Shown piece after piece: positions 24,312-36,177 of a DNA stretch of 64,000 bases (its first letter is position 1; every line of letters starts with the position of its first letter). The DNA is taken from contig JAKCOZ010000008.1 in NCBI GenBank assembly GCA_022605955.1, forward strand, positions 38,604,547 to 38,668,546, given 5' to 3'. A model generated the notes under the pieces. It searched no databases. It saw nothing but the letters and a program-made list of their open reading frames with translations, and was not told the origin of the DNA. This stretch comes from Rallus limicola. Taxonomy: Eukaryota > Chordata > Aves > Gruiformes > Rallidae. Both the position numbers and the translations under genes were made by a program.

Positions 24312-24930
24312 TTTCAGTACCTTAACAATGAGGTTGAGTGCACCCTCAGCAAGACTGCAGGTGACACCAAGCTGAGTGGTGCAGCTGACATGAAGGAAGG
24401 GTGGGATGTCATCCAGAGGGACCTGGAGAAGTGAGCCCATGTGAACCTCACAAGGTTCAACAACTGCAAGGTCCTGCACCTGGGTGGGGGCAATCCCCAT
24501 CATCAATACAGACTGGGAGATGATGAGACAGAGAGCAGCCCTGCGGCGGAGGGCTTAAGGTGCTGGGGGATGAGAAGCTGGACATGAGACAACAATGCAC
24601 ACTCGTCACCGAAGGGGCCTACAATAAAGCTGGGGAGGGACGTTTTAGAAGGGCATGGGGTGACAGGATGAGGGGGAATGGGTTTAAATCAGAAGGGGGT
24701 AGATTTAGAGTGGATGTTAGGAAGGAATTCCTCACTCCAAGGGTGGTGAGGCCCTGGCACAGGGTGCCCAGGGAGGTGGTGGCTGCCCCCTCCCTAGAGG
24801 TGTCTAAGGCTGGGTTGGATGGGGCCTTGAGCAGCCTGGGCTGGTGAGAGGTGTCCCTGCCATGGCAGGGGGTGGGACTGGATGACCTTAAAGATCCCTT
24901 CCAACCCAAAGCATTCTGTGATTCTGTGAT
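24312..24930 (+). mobile_element. CR1 LINE fragment with internal deletion
   Basis: It begins near the reverse transcriptase catalytic region (VECTLSKTAGDTKLSGAADM, where CR1 normally has a FADDTKL-type motif, so the catalytic Asp pair is altered). It then jumps at about 24620-24640 straight to the C-terminal end (DRMRGNGFKSEGGRFRVDVR). The terminus is textbook: TGGATGACCTTAAAGATCCC, then two copies of ATTCTGTG. Several hundred internal bases are therefore missing. Confidence 0.93.
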
Positions 24931-25050
24931 TAAAATCTTTGTCAATGAAGTGGCTAAAATATTGCTGGAATGATTTTGCTTGTTTACATGAACCAAAAAA
25001 ATTAAACAAAAACAAATGCCAAAAGGTAACAAGCTGGTTACAGATCCCAA

Positions 25051-25251
25051 CATCACAGAGTCACAGAATCCCACAACTGCAGGGGTTGGAAGGGACCTCC
25101 AGAGATCATCAGGTCCAACCCCCTGCTAAAGCAGCTCCCCAGCTCATATTGCACAGGTCGGTGTCCAGACAGGGCTGGAATCTCTCCAGAGAAGGAGACT
25201 CCACACCCCCTGGGCAGCCTGGCCCAGGGCTCCCTCACCCTCACTGGGTAG
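25051..25251 (-). mobile_element. CR1 LINE 3' fragment
   Basis: About 200 bp of inverted CR1: CATCACAGAGTCACAGAATC tail, then GGGTTGGAAGGGACCTCCAG and the CAGACAGGGCTGGAATCTCT stretch. Same group as 17886, 23484 and 49183 but opposite orientation. Confidence 0.92.
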
Positions 25252-26239
25252 AAATTTGTGTTTCCAAAGCACCAAGCCCTTGCAGAACTTCTCCAAACAT
25301 CAACAAACTTCCACCTTAAAGTCAGAAGTCCAGTTAGAAGTCCAAACCATCCACCCAAACGGACACTCTCCTCCACTTTCTGCCTGCACAATCCCTGGGG
25401 AGATCAAAGAGGCAGGCTTGAGAAAGCATCCTGAAAGCACTTCAGCTGCTACGCTCCCAAAGCGTGAAAAGGTTTCTGAAACATATGTAGTTGTCTAATA
25501 AAACCCAACTGCTCTCGCTAAACCAGCGCAGAACAGGAGGTCCTGGCCTATGGATTTTGTGTTAACCTAATATTGACAGATTCAAGCCCAAGTGTATTAC
25601 TTGTAAAGAGGTTAAAAAAAAAAAAAAAAAAAAAAAAACCAACCCAAAAAACCCCAGGACATGAAGATTTTTTTCCCTGCAAGCATCTTCACAAAGCTGT
25701 CAAGCAACTCAAGGATTCGGAAAGCTGGTGAAGGGAAGCAAGAACATCCTCAAACCTTCAAGCTGCACTGGTGGGTTATGGGATGACAGCATCCTGGAGC
25801 GTTCCACCATTTCCACTGCAGCAAATAGGAAGATTTAACTTGGAATTTCCACCCAATCGCTACCAAAAGCTTTCCTTCAGGTTGGGATGGAAAAAAGACA
25901 TTCCCCTCTTCTGTTTTCAGCTTGTTTGGGACACAGAGTTTGGAAAGGAGATGAAGTACAAAGGGGGTGCCAAAATTAAGTATGGTCTGACCGGTACCAG
26001 CTTTCCCCTTGTACTGGGGTCTCCTACTCAGCACAGCTCTGCATCTCTCCCACCTGCTGGGTCACAAGCTGCATCCCAAAAGCGAGGCAAACTTACACCC
26101 TGTCCTGAGGGACTGTGCAAGTTGGACAGACAGGATGAGGTCTTTCATGAAAAACCTCCCCTTCTCTTCCCCTGCTGCAGGCTCCTCCTGAGCAGACACG
26201 CTCTCCACTGGGGCTGTGCAAGCCGCCTCCGATCTTTCT
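25252..26239. other. unique non-coding sequence with poly-A tract
   Basis: No gene recognised. A 25-base A run (25614-25638) lies here. A 167-codon plus frame (25771-26274) runs into the LTR and has no known domain. Confidence 0.5.
25614..25638 (+). repeat. poly-A tract (25 A)
   Basis: Uninterrupted A run. The sequence upstream does not resemble a retrocopied gene or LINE end, so it is probably a simple homopolymer. Confidence 0.9.
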
Positions 26240-26244
26240 TGGAG

Positions 26245-26795
26245 TGTCGTGGTTTCACCCCGGCTGTGGGCTGAGATCCACGTAAAAGAGCAGGAGAAAA
26301 GGGAAAGGGGGGGGGAAACAAGGGAAGGGAAAAGGAAGGGGCAAATAACTCCAAACCCAAGAAACTAAGAGGCCCGTGGGTTGGGATAAGGATAGTTTAC
26401 TAAGAGAACAGAAAGATAAAATATAACAATGCTAACAGGACTTTAGAGCAAAAGAATATGAAGCTATTGATACCCAATGCAGTTTCTCACCCAACCACAC
26501 AGCTCAGGCCGCACCACCCAGAGCCGTCCCGGAACCCGACCGGCCCCCAAGACCCTCGCGTCCCGGAACCGCCCCCCTTCTTCCTCCCATCAGCCCCCCT
26601 TTATCCTGGGCAGGACGTAATTGGCATGGAATACTCTCTTTGGCCCATCTGGGTCACCTGTCCTGGCTTTGACTGTCTGACTGCAACTAGCAACATCAGG
26701 GTGTTCTCAGCACTGCTTTCATTGTAACTCCCAAACACAGCATCCCATCCGCTGCTACACATGGAGTTAACTCGATCCTGACTGAAACCAGGACA
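26245..26795 (-). mobile_element. solo LTR 2, ERVL-like endogenous retrovirus
   Basis: Same family as LTR 1 and LTR 3 in inverse orientation. On the plus strand it starts TGTCGTGGTTTC and ends CTGAAACCAGGACA. Perfect 5-bp target duplications TGGAG lie at 26240-26244 and 26796-26800. The putative TATA-type GATAAA is intact (26600-26605 on the complement). At 551 bp it is slightly shorter, mainly in the pyrimidine-rich end. No internal retroviral genes remain. Confidence 0.95.
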
Positions 26796-26800
26796 TGGAG

Positions 26801-27456
26801 GCAGAAGTGTTATTGCTGCAGCCTGTGGTGACAGCAGAGCAGAACTGAAGCCCAGGCAAGCTCACCACCGCAATGAAGTCCCCATCCGTGTCACTAAGGT
26901 CCGTGGCATGTGGCAGGGTTTGGCATCACGACTCCCTCCTCCAGCTGAGCAGGCACCACTCAACTCCTCTCCCCACGTCACAGAGTTGACGGCGCAAAGG
27001 GGATACTGAACCATGCTGGGAGGAGACGGGTGCCATGCACCACACCTATTGCCTGCCAAATCAGGAAGGCGCCTCTTTAAAAAGCAGCCAATGTTCTTAA
27101 ACATCTCACAGCTGACATGGGTACAGACGATTGGAGACAGACCACACAACTGGTCACCTGCAGCCTTAAAACCCCCCCAGCTCTGCACTGGCTGGTTTGG
27201 TAAGCCCTCCCCTGCCCAAGCCCAGGAACAGCCGGGGTTTCTTCAGAGCCCTCTGTAGCACACTGCCCTTCCCCTCGCTCACTACCCACAAGCACAGCCG
27301 TTTGCTCATTTCGAAACACAGCCCTTCATAAACCAAAGTTCAGAAGGTGCTTTAGAGACACGTTGGTCACCGCTGGCGACTTTACAACTTCGGTAACTTC
27401 TAATAGCAGCATCGGTGTAGGTAAACCAACAGCTACTCCTGGGGTGGGGGCTGCTT
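26801..27456. other. unique non-coding sequence
   Basis: No gene or repeat recognised between solo LTR 2 and a long CR1 copy. Confidence 0.5.
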
Positions 27457-28453
27457 CACAGCATCACAGAGTGGCATGGGTTGGAAGGGACCCCAAGGGT
27501 CACAGAGCTCCAACCCCCTGCCACAGGCAGGGACACCAACCTCCAGGCCTGGAGCTACACAAGGCTGCCCAGGGCCCCAGCCAACCTGGCCTGGAACACC
27601 CCCAGGGATGGGGCACCCACCCCCTCTCTGGGCAGCCCCTTCCAGCCCCTCACCACTCTCTCTGGAGAGAACTTCCCCTGGATATCTAATTTAAACCTTC
27701 CTTTCTTTAGCTTTAATCCATCCCTCTTGTCCTGCCATTTTCTACCCTTTTAACAAGGCCATTCCCCTCCTGTGTCTCTGCTCCCTTCAGGGACTGGCAG
27801 GCTGCAATGAGGTCCCCCCACAGCCTTCTCTTCTCCAGGCTGACCCAGCCCAGCTCCCTCAGCCTCTCTCCACAGGGGAGCTGCTCCAGCCCTCTGAGCA
27901 TCTCCATGGCTCCTCTGACCCCTCTCCAACAGTCCCACATCTTCCTTGTCCTGGGGCCCCAGCTCTGGACACAGGACTCCAGCTGGGGCCTCCCCAGGGC
28001 AGAGCAGAGAGGGACAATCCCCTCCCTGTCCCTGCTGCCACCCCTCTGCTGATGGAGCCCAGGATCCCATCGCCCTTCCCAGCTGCCAGAGCCACTGCTG
28101 GCTCAGGGGAAGCTTCTCACCCACCAGAACCCCCAGGTCCTTCTCCTCAGGGCTGCTCTCCAGGAGCTCTTCTCCCAGCCTGTGTACATGTCTGGGGTTC
28201 CTCCAGCCCAAGTGCAACCCCTGACCCTTGGCAGTGCTGAAGCTCATTAGTCTCACCCATGCCCAGCTTCCCAGCCTGTCAGCATCCCTCTGGATGGCTC
28301 CTGTCCTTCTGTGGTGTCACCCACACCACTCAGCTTGGTGTCACCCACACTCTGGCTGAGGCTGCACTCAATCCCATCATCCATGTCACTGATCAAGATG
28401 TTAAATAGCCCCAGTCCCAAGACAGACCCCTGGGAGACCCCGCTTGTCACTGG
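27457..28453 (-). mobile_element. CR1 LINE fragment reaching the reverse transcriptase core, inactive
   Basis: This is the longest CR1 copy here, about 1 kb. On the minus strand the 5' part encodes TSGVSQGSVLGLGLFNILIS and DDGIECSLSQSVGDTKLSGV. These are the conserved PQGS-type block and the position of the FADD catalytic motif, here changed to SVGD so one catalytic Asp is lost. The C-terminal part follows to the inverted tail at 27457. Frameshifts break the frame. Very similar to the 37661 copy. Confidence 0.94.
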
Positions 28454-29104
28454 ACAAGCTTCCTTGGGGGTTCCTTAACTTGCAGAAGCAGCTGAGATGA
28501 AAGACCTGACCCTCTGTCAGCTGGAGAGTGCTCAGCCAATGAAGACCTGCAGGACAAGGAGAGTCAAGACTTTTCTAACATCCAACCAAAGGACATCTAG
28601 GAATCTACACGTGGACTTTGGGAAACAGCTGCAATTTGCTAAATATTCCACAACCTGGAGGAGGATTTCTGCTCTAGGGAACTGGATGACTTTTCAGCCA
28701 TGTCTTCCACCCCACAGCTCTACAAGGGCAGCCAGGTTGCCTAAGGACACCTCCCCAGAGGGCTCCCAAACACCATGGTGGAACCAACCTTGCAACTTGT
28801 CACCACAGTTTTCCCCCTTGTCTAAGAGCTATGGCTGCATGGGGTTGTCTGTGACAAAACACCATGCCAGAGCAGGTCCCTTCCTAAAGCTGTCCTCCTT
28901 AAGCATACGAAAACGTGACACTGTCACCTAAAAGCCTCAAGAAAGAACAGATGCAGTTCCTACACACACTCCAAAACCCTCCCCTGACACATCTTCCATC
29001 AAAGAGAAGTGATCAATACAAGATTCAAACAGAGAAAGCCCATTTCCCCTGCTTTCAAGCAAATTGTTAGTATTTTTATCATTGCCCGTGCCACAGCTCT
29101 GCCA
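28454..29104. other. unique non-coding sequence
   Basis: A 144-codon plus frame (28497-28931) is present but has no recognisable domain. No repeat recognised. Confidence 0.5.
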
Positions 29105-29402
29105 TCACAGAGTCACAAGGTTGGAAAAGCCCTTGAAGCTCATGGAGTCCAACAGTCCCTGCCCTGTGCTGCCCCAGACCCCTGAGCACCTCATCTCCCC
29201 TCTGTTCAACACCCCCAGGGGCAGGGACTCAGCCCCCTCCCTGGGCAGCCTGTGCCACAGCCCCACAACTCTGCCAGGGAAGAACTTTGCCCTCCCAGCT
29301 GAGCTGACCCTGCCCTGGCCCAGCTTGAGCCCATTGCCCCTTGTCCCAGCTCCTGTCCCCTGGCTGAAGAGACCAGCGCCCACCTCTCTGCACCCTCCTT
29401 CA
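29105..29402 (-). mobile_element. CR1 LINE 3' fragment
   Basis: The inverted tail TCACAGAGTCACAAGGTTGG precedes the GAGCACCTCATCTCCCCTCT subgroup signature. The minus strand shows [20 protein letters not shown]. About 300 bp; near-identical in layout to 22303-22863. Confidence 0.92.
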
Positions 29403-32400
29403 TCACTTGATCAGGAGTACAGACCCAAACCCAGTATGACCAGACTCTTCAAACCAAGCTGCTATCCTTTAATCAGCGGCACCTAATGAAAAAGGGGCCT
29501 CTTGGTCATGTAAGTGGTGAGTGAGCGCACGGATCTGCCACCACACTGAACGGGGACGAGAGTCTGTTGGACTGACCAGAGGACACACACTGAAGAACAT
29601 GGCCAGGGCTGTTCTAACAGCCCAAAGGCCAGAACATTTTGCTAAAGAAAAACAAATAACAGAAATAACAGGAGGTTTCTGTGCAATATTTGGGAAGATG
29701 GTTTCCTCTCTACCTCCAAGTCATTTTAGAACTACCCCCAGGAACCACTACACTGTGAAAATATGATGCAATGAAGGGATACAGCAGTCACCTCCTTGCT
29801 AGTCCGGCGCTGAGGATTAAAACCAGCTCGTAACCACATCCCTGAGTCTGGAGAAGGAGGCAAGCAAGTCTGTAAGTGTTTATTTCCATAGGGAAACATT
29901 AAGGTTGTCCAAAAACCAGGACAGTTTAAAACAGCCAAAAATTTACGATCGGAGAGTCCAGAGGAGGAAAACACGGGTAAAACAAAGCAAACGAAACCAG
30001 GCCTGCCTGCTCTCTAGTGTTTTATCAACATTCCCTTATCTATTTTCAAAGTTGGGCAGAACAGGAGTAATTAATAGGCTGCCATATGCCCATGTGCTGC
30101 AGCTGCTACAGCGATTTATTCTTATAGCTGTGCTACTACCTTCTTTGGCAACCGAGGGAGATAAGGAGCAGCGTCCAGAGCTTGGAAACTAGCTCCTCCT
30201 TTCCAGGACTGTCAGTTGGAAAGTGGGAATTAATCCTCTAATTTCAGCCTGAGAAGTAGTAAAAGCAAGTCAACAAAGAGGGGAAAGAACCCCCATGTTT
30301 CTGTGTTTGTGAGATGGGAAGGGAAAAAAATAAGTGTTTGGAAAAGCAGTGGCCTTATTAAGCTGGCAAGCCTGCAGCCCCCGAGATCGATGCTCTGATG
30401 AGCACAAGGAGCGGTGCCGGGTGGGGGGGGGTCAGGAAGGAGAAGAGACCTCAATGAGCTGAAAGCATGGCAAGAGGAAGAGGCAGGGAAGTGGTTTGAG
30501 AACAAATTAGGTCAAGGGTGGGTTTAGGACAAGGGAAAGCAGAGCGTGCTTGCACAAGGACATCAAAGCTAGTGAGGACCTCAGTTCTGGGCCCCAAAGG
30601 CTGGGAGAAGGAGGAGGAGGAGAGAGGAGGAGAAAAACCAGTGGCTCTCACCCTCAAATCAAAGGTTTACTCTGGACCTTGCACACACCTACCTGCCAGG
30701 TAAGCCTTTGCCAAGAGGGACCAAACGAAACCTCCATGAATTTCCAGGAACAACTCTGTATCTATTTGGAAGATCTCCAGCTCGATACTGGCGATGTTAA
30801 GTGAAGGGCAGATAGGGCTGCCCTGGGTTTTGGGGCTGCTGCTGGTTTTTTTGGAAGACCCCTTTCAAAAGACTCTCTGCTCGTTAAGCAGTACAAAGTC
30901 ATGTCTGCCCCAAGGCAAAGTTTGCCAAAGGGAATTATTTCTGGGCTCGAAACCTGCTTTGGAGTGGGAGCTCCTTTTCAGCACTGATACTGCCCGGCTC
31001 ACGATCCTGCTGCAGTCACGGTGCCCAGGCCAGAAAGTACAGGCTGACCCCCTGGAAGCACAGATAATGCTACAGGAACAGACTCCTACGTTTGGGGATA
31101 CAGAAGGGGGATTCTGTAACGAATTCCATTTCATTAAGTTCTTCCTAAGAAAACCCTAACAAGTAATGATGCGGAGAGAAAGCTGTATCCCTTTAAAAGC
31201 AGCTCATCACGGCAGCCTTGGGGTTGCACCCCGAGCATGGAGAGGTCCAAGGCAAGCCCAAACCTTGTCAATGAGTTTGGTGACAACTCAGAACACCAGC
31301 AGCAAAGCTCTGGGGGACTGGAAGGAGACAACCTGCAACATCTCCCCTCCAACCTGAGCCCCTGGCTCTCTCTCCCCAGAGTTTGAGGCTGGCCCAGAGA
31401 GCTCAGTTTCAAGAGGAACTGCTCAACGCAGTCGCTCCAGCGCTTGCCTTGGTCTTGCATTCCAAAATGTGAACAAAGACTCCCTTAAATGTGGTCTGAT
31501 TGACGCAAATCAAGAGCCGAGCGGGTGATTCATAGTTGTCAGACCGTAACGCTTGCATACAAACAGCATGGGGACCAGCTGAGCACTGATACACTATCAC
31601 GAGCGTCAAAGGCAGACCACTCACAATAAGGTCTGGCCTTATTTCCCCTCCTCCTCCTCAAAGGACACACTGCACTTTGCTAGGTAATGGAGTTGTAATA
31701 AATCTTCAGGCACAAACGTGCAATTCCCACCTTGCTCTGCGCCTGATGCGCGAATCTCTCCTGCCAAAGAGCTCCAGCGTGATCCCTGTGGAGCTGGGGG
31801 ACAGCCCACAGCCAGGCCCCATGGATCTTGGGCAGTCTGACAGCAGGGCTGCCACGCCGCCAGCCCTCTCCCCTGGCCCTCCCATCCCCAGCCACAAGGC
31901 TGCCCCTCTCCCTCCATAATGAAACCCTTTCCCCATCTCTTGTCCATCCCCACGAGCTTCACAGGCACACAAGGAGCAGGACCAGGCGGGTCTGCGGCCG
32001 AGGACAGAAACATGTTCCCCCATTCAGCAAAGACCCAAAGGCAGCATCTGCCCCAACCCCACAGCTCTTTCTTGCCGACCCTGAACTGGTTCCACCTCCC
32101 TTGCACTCGGGGCAGGCTCTGCAACAGGGTATTCCCAGGCACAGGTAAAGCTCTGATCTTTCCATCCTCTCTGTACATCTCAGAAGAAACACCATGGAAA
32201 GCGACTGTGACCCGACTCTGCATCTGTATCTACAGAGAGGTCCTGCTGGGAAGCCAGCAGCTGACAGCCATGCCACAGGGCAGCCGCAGCCTGCTCTTGA
32301 AGGAGGTGATGTGGTTTCACAGGAGGATGGTCAAGCCAGAAGCACACCACCTCACTTCAGGAAGGTCACATCAGTCCCAGAAGGGCATACAAAAGCACTC

Positions 32401-33009
32401 AAGGGAGTTAGACCTTCTGTCTAGTCTAGATTTGCATGTTTGGGAGAAAGGGGGTACATAGCAAAGACCTCGGTTCTCCTAGCTGGAGGAGGGTGGGGAT
32501 TGGGGGAATGAGCTGCTGGGGTACATACAGAAGGGTCCCTGCCAGCAGCAGCAGGATGGTGCGGTGCTGCTGCATCTCTTCCCACCGCCCACAAAGAGAG
32601 CATACAAAGTTCTACCGTAATTAACTCCTGCAAGTGACACCATTACACTCCTGTCAACAATCAGGAAACAAAACAGAGAGGCAAAGACCCTGCCAACCAC
32701 AGCAAATAAACCAAAGATAGTGTTTCTTACTAATCTTTCCACAAACAATTTCAAGACAAGCGTGACAGTAGGTAAGAGGATTCAAACAAGCACAACTTCC
32801 AAAGTAACTCTTAAACCCAAGATACTTGCTGATACTCAGGTTGCCAAGGTACCTAGAACTGCACCTCTTCTCCAGCCATCTGCCTGGATGAGGCACCATT
32901 TTCCCTTGAAGGGGCTGGAAAAGGGTGTCAAGATCTGCCCAGTGGCCTGCACCAAACCTGTGCTCCCACTGCGTCCATTGCAAAGACTCCTGGGTCTGAA
33001 CTGGCTTTG

Positions 33010-33679
33010 CCCAAACAAGCCAATGTTCTGCACCCAAGGTCCTAATAGAGGATCCCTCTGATCCATGCATCACCCACAGCCCTCCAGCTCCTGGGGTTTT
33101 GAAGCCTCCCCTTGTCATCCCCTGCATTTCCCAGTCCCTCACCTCTCCTTCCAGCTGGAGTCTGGACCCAGCTGCCTTGCAGTGAGCCAGAGGAATCAGC
33201 TCCCCTAGCTCCTTTGCACACTTCAGGGGAGGATAACGAAAAGGCCACTGTGGTAAGTCCACAAGACTCACCTCCTCCCACCACCTTCTTGAAGCTAGCT
33301 GGGGGAAAAAAATAACAGCAAATACTAAACCAAGCTGGCAGCAGCACCCCATCAGGGGAGAGAATGGAATCAAACCAGCAAGCACCTCGGACACAGAGTA
33401 CATCCACATCAACACACCAGTCTGGGCCAGCACGCTTCAGAAGGGCATCTCCCGGGACACACCACTTAAACCGTGTTCTGGTTTGCATCTCAGGCATTTC
33501 AGCACACAAACTAGACTCCTCTGCTGAAAAATCAACCCAGAAGCAGTGTTCCAAGAGCACAAGCAACAGACCTGATCCATTCGTGGCTATCCAGCCCACA
33601 CAACCAGATCAGAGTTGGTACAAAGCGAGTCCAAGACATAAGCCCACCCTTCAGCACCAGCCCCTTCCCAGTCCTGCAC
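33010..33679 (+). repeat. 670-bp segmental duplication, copy 1 (probable source)
   Basis: It matches 36505-37176 in the same orientation with 7 substitutions (at 33071, 33254, 33284, 33289 and three further sites) and one 2-base A-run difference, about 99% identity. The flanks of this copy show no direct repeat, unlike copy 2, so copy 1 is the likelier original. No known interspersed element is recognised inside it. Confidence 0.95.
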
Positions 33680-34392
33680 TTACCCCCTGCTGCACTGAGA
33701 CCACGCTGCTCTGCAGAGACAATACTTCACCCAAAAGGTGATACCTCAAAATCTACTCACCAGAACGGCACATCCTTTCCTGCTGGCTTGAGAGGAGCAA
33801 GTCTGAAAGCCTGGAGGCCTCCAAGGTCGACACCTCCACATCACCATGAGTTGGGACCAGCCAAAGGAGAAGTCATCCCACTAACACAGGAATATCAGCT
33901 TCTAACTCACCAGAATGCAAGTGACTGGGGAGGTTGGAGGGACAGAAAGCGAGGATGGATTTCTGAGAAACATCATGAAAGAGGGAGTTGTAGCACCGCA
34001 GCACTGCTGCTGTTCCCCTCCTGAGTTTCTGGTTTAGTCATCATTTGAAATAACAACACCACCAGTCAAGGTGTAAAACACTCACTAAGTTAGCTGGAAA
34101 AGCAGCACAGCATTACTTCTGGAAAGGAAATTAAAAAAATCCTCATTTGAGTGGATTTCTTTTTGGTACAAACACATAAGGTTCCATGTTGTTTTTAAGC
34201 TCTGTATCAAATATTTGAGCCAGTTAAGCCAAACACACTCTGGAGCTCCAGGTATTACAAAGCACTAAAATAACAACTGATGCCCAAACCCCTTCTGGCA
34301 GTACACACCTGGGTAGGCAAAAATGCACAAAAGCCTGTGGACAGCGAGGTGCTATAACCAGGACAGCATGAGAACAGATCATGAAATCTCAG

Positions 34393-34414
34393 CTTCAAAA
34401 AAAAAAAAAAAAAA
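34393..34414 (+). repeat. poly-A tract
   Basis: A-rich homopolymer shortly upstream of a plus-strand CR1 fragment. No retrocopied gene is visible. Confidence 0.7.
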
Positions 34415-34480
34415 CCCAAGAATTGCTGGTTTTTCCATCTGGCTCCCAGGAAATTCCCCTTTCTCTGTATTAAACTACAT

Positions 34481-34876
34481 GGTTGTGAGACTTCAGGACT
34501 CCCTGGGTTTGTTCAGCCTGGAGAAGAGGAGGCTCATGGGGGTCTGAGGCTTCCTGTTGAGAGGGTGTGAAGGGGTAGGTGCCGATCTCCTCTCTTTGGG
34601 GACCAGGGACAGAACCCCAGGGAAGGGCATGAAGCTGCCAGGGGAGGTTTAAGGCTGGTGTCAGAAAGAGGTTCTGTCCTGAGAGTGGAGTCGGGCACTG
34701 GCACAGGCTCTCCAGGGAAGGGGTCACAGCCCTGAGCTGGGCTGAGGGCAAGAAGCTTCTGGACAATGCACTCAGTGCCATCTCTGACTGGGCTGGGCTG
34801 TGCGGAGCCAGGAGTTGGACTCCATGGTCCTGATGGGTCCCTTCCAACCCAGGAGATTCTGTGATGCTGGGATTCC
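34481..34876 (+). mobile_element. CR1 LINE fragment, diverged
   Basis: The plus strand carries [18 protein letters not shown] coding and the 3' box GTTGGACTCCATGGTCCTGA, TCCCTTCCAACCCAGGAGAT and tail TCTGTGATGCTGGGATT. The copy is a distinct, older subgroup with internal deletions. Confidence 0.9.
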
Positions 34877-36104
34877 AAGTAGTGCTGAGTTCTCAGCTGC
34901 TGTGAGCAAACCAGTAAGTGCCCATGCAGTTACAGCAGCTCTTCTTGCCCCCCACCCCCAGGTTACGTTGCTGCCCCATGAATCTGGCAGGACATGACTT
35001 CAGCTGTGCTCCCAAACAAGAGATTGCTTATTACTCTGGGGCCCGACCAAGGAGAGGAAGGGATTTTCCTTCAGGCAGGGCCCTGCCAGCAAATGTCTGG
35101 AGGCGTCAACAGCTGGAAGCTGAAGCACACCGCATCCAAAACCAAGGGGGCAGCAGAAGATGGACACGTGAAGGTCAGGGCAAAGCAATGGACTAGAGCA
35201 AATCAATCCATTCAAAGACAGTAAATTTCTATAGAACTCAGGGCTTGGGCTTGAGCAAGCCACCAGCGTGACTAACATACTTAGGAAGTCCAGAAATGAA
35301 ATCCTGCGTTGTTTTTGGCTTAATGCAGGAAATCAGCTTTAATGACAACCTACAGTTAGCTCCGTAGTAATTTTCTTTCTGCTTCATTGACATACATGAC
35401 AAGACTTTATTAGCAGGGCTAAAATTAAAAACAAAACATTTTTCCCAGCTGCAAAGAATGCTTAAGTGTTCATCGACACCTCGTGAAAAGAGATTAAAAA
35501 AATATCATTATTCCAAAGCTCTTCCATCACTTTTTTTTTGGATTTCAGCTTTTCCTACCGTTTTACATCAGAAGTTGGGTCCTTTGCACCCCCGTGACCA
35601 CAGTTTTTTTGAATCCCAAATAAAATCACAACTTCCAACTGGGTAAAGCCAGCAAGAACTCAAAAGGAACACCGAGGGGCAACAGGGGCATTGCTCAGCG
35701 CTGCTGGGATTTCACCCAGCCCCCTCACAAGCATCAGAGAAAAAAAAGAGTCTGAACAAATGAAAGATTTTTTTTAACAGGCTTGATTTTGATCTAAACC
35801 ACCTTCCCCATCTCAACACCGTCCCATCTATGCTTCTCTGAGGGGAGCAGGGGAAAGCCCAGACATCACTCCTCCCGTCACTGAAAGTCCTGCAGCCCGA
35901 ACGCAGAGAGTTTGTGCAGCACCCCCCCCCACCCCCCACCCCCAGGGACTTTGTTCCATGTTCCCACCCCAACCCAGATCATTGTTGCTCACTGTTTGCT
36001 CACACCTTACACATCTTGTATTTTTCAGCCTTTGGTGCTACTTTGTACTCCCCCAGGGCTCCGTCTGGGAAGACAATTTGGGATCCCCAGCATGGGACAC
36101 GCAA
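34877..36104. other. unique non-coding sequence
   Basis: No gene recognised. It contains a C-rich stretch near 35923-35943 with interrupted C runs. Confidence 0.5.
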
Positions 36105-36148
36105 GAATCATAGTGTATACTGAGTGGAAGGGACCCATATGGATCATC
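36105..36148 (-). mobile_element. CR1 LINE 3' end stub (outer of a tandem pair)
   Basis: About 44 bp of inverted CR1 end: AAGAATCATAG, GAGTGGAAGGGACCCATATG, GATCATC. It is directly followed by a second CR1 tail. Confidence 0.75.
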
Positions 36149-36177
36149 ATAGAATCACAGAATGGTATGGGTTGGTC
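36149..36177 (-). mobile_element. CR1 LINE 3' end stub (second of a tandem pair)
   Basis: ATAGAATCACAGAATGGTAT plus GGGTTGG is a second inverted CR1 terminus abutting the first, suggesting one insertion beside or into another. Confidence 0.75.

Larger units (their letters stand above)
29403..34480. other. unique sequence, includes source copy of a 670-bp duplication
   Basis: No gene recognised. Long overlapping open frames occur on both strands at 31639-32461 (194 and 180 codons) and on the minus strand at 32654-33433 (259 codons), all without known domains. A GGA-rich stretch lies near 30606-30640. The duplicated segment 33010-33679 is listed separately. Confidence 0.5.

Noticed and set aside
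25614..25638. Poly-A runs as tails of processed pseudogenes (also 48660, 56638, 63810)
   Set aside because: No recognisable coding sequence or target-site duplication is found next to any of them.
27750..28256. 168-codon minus frame as a host gene
   Set aside because: It is a frame within a CR1 fragment; its homologous sequence recurs at 37915-38297.
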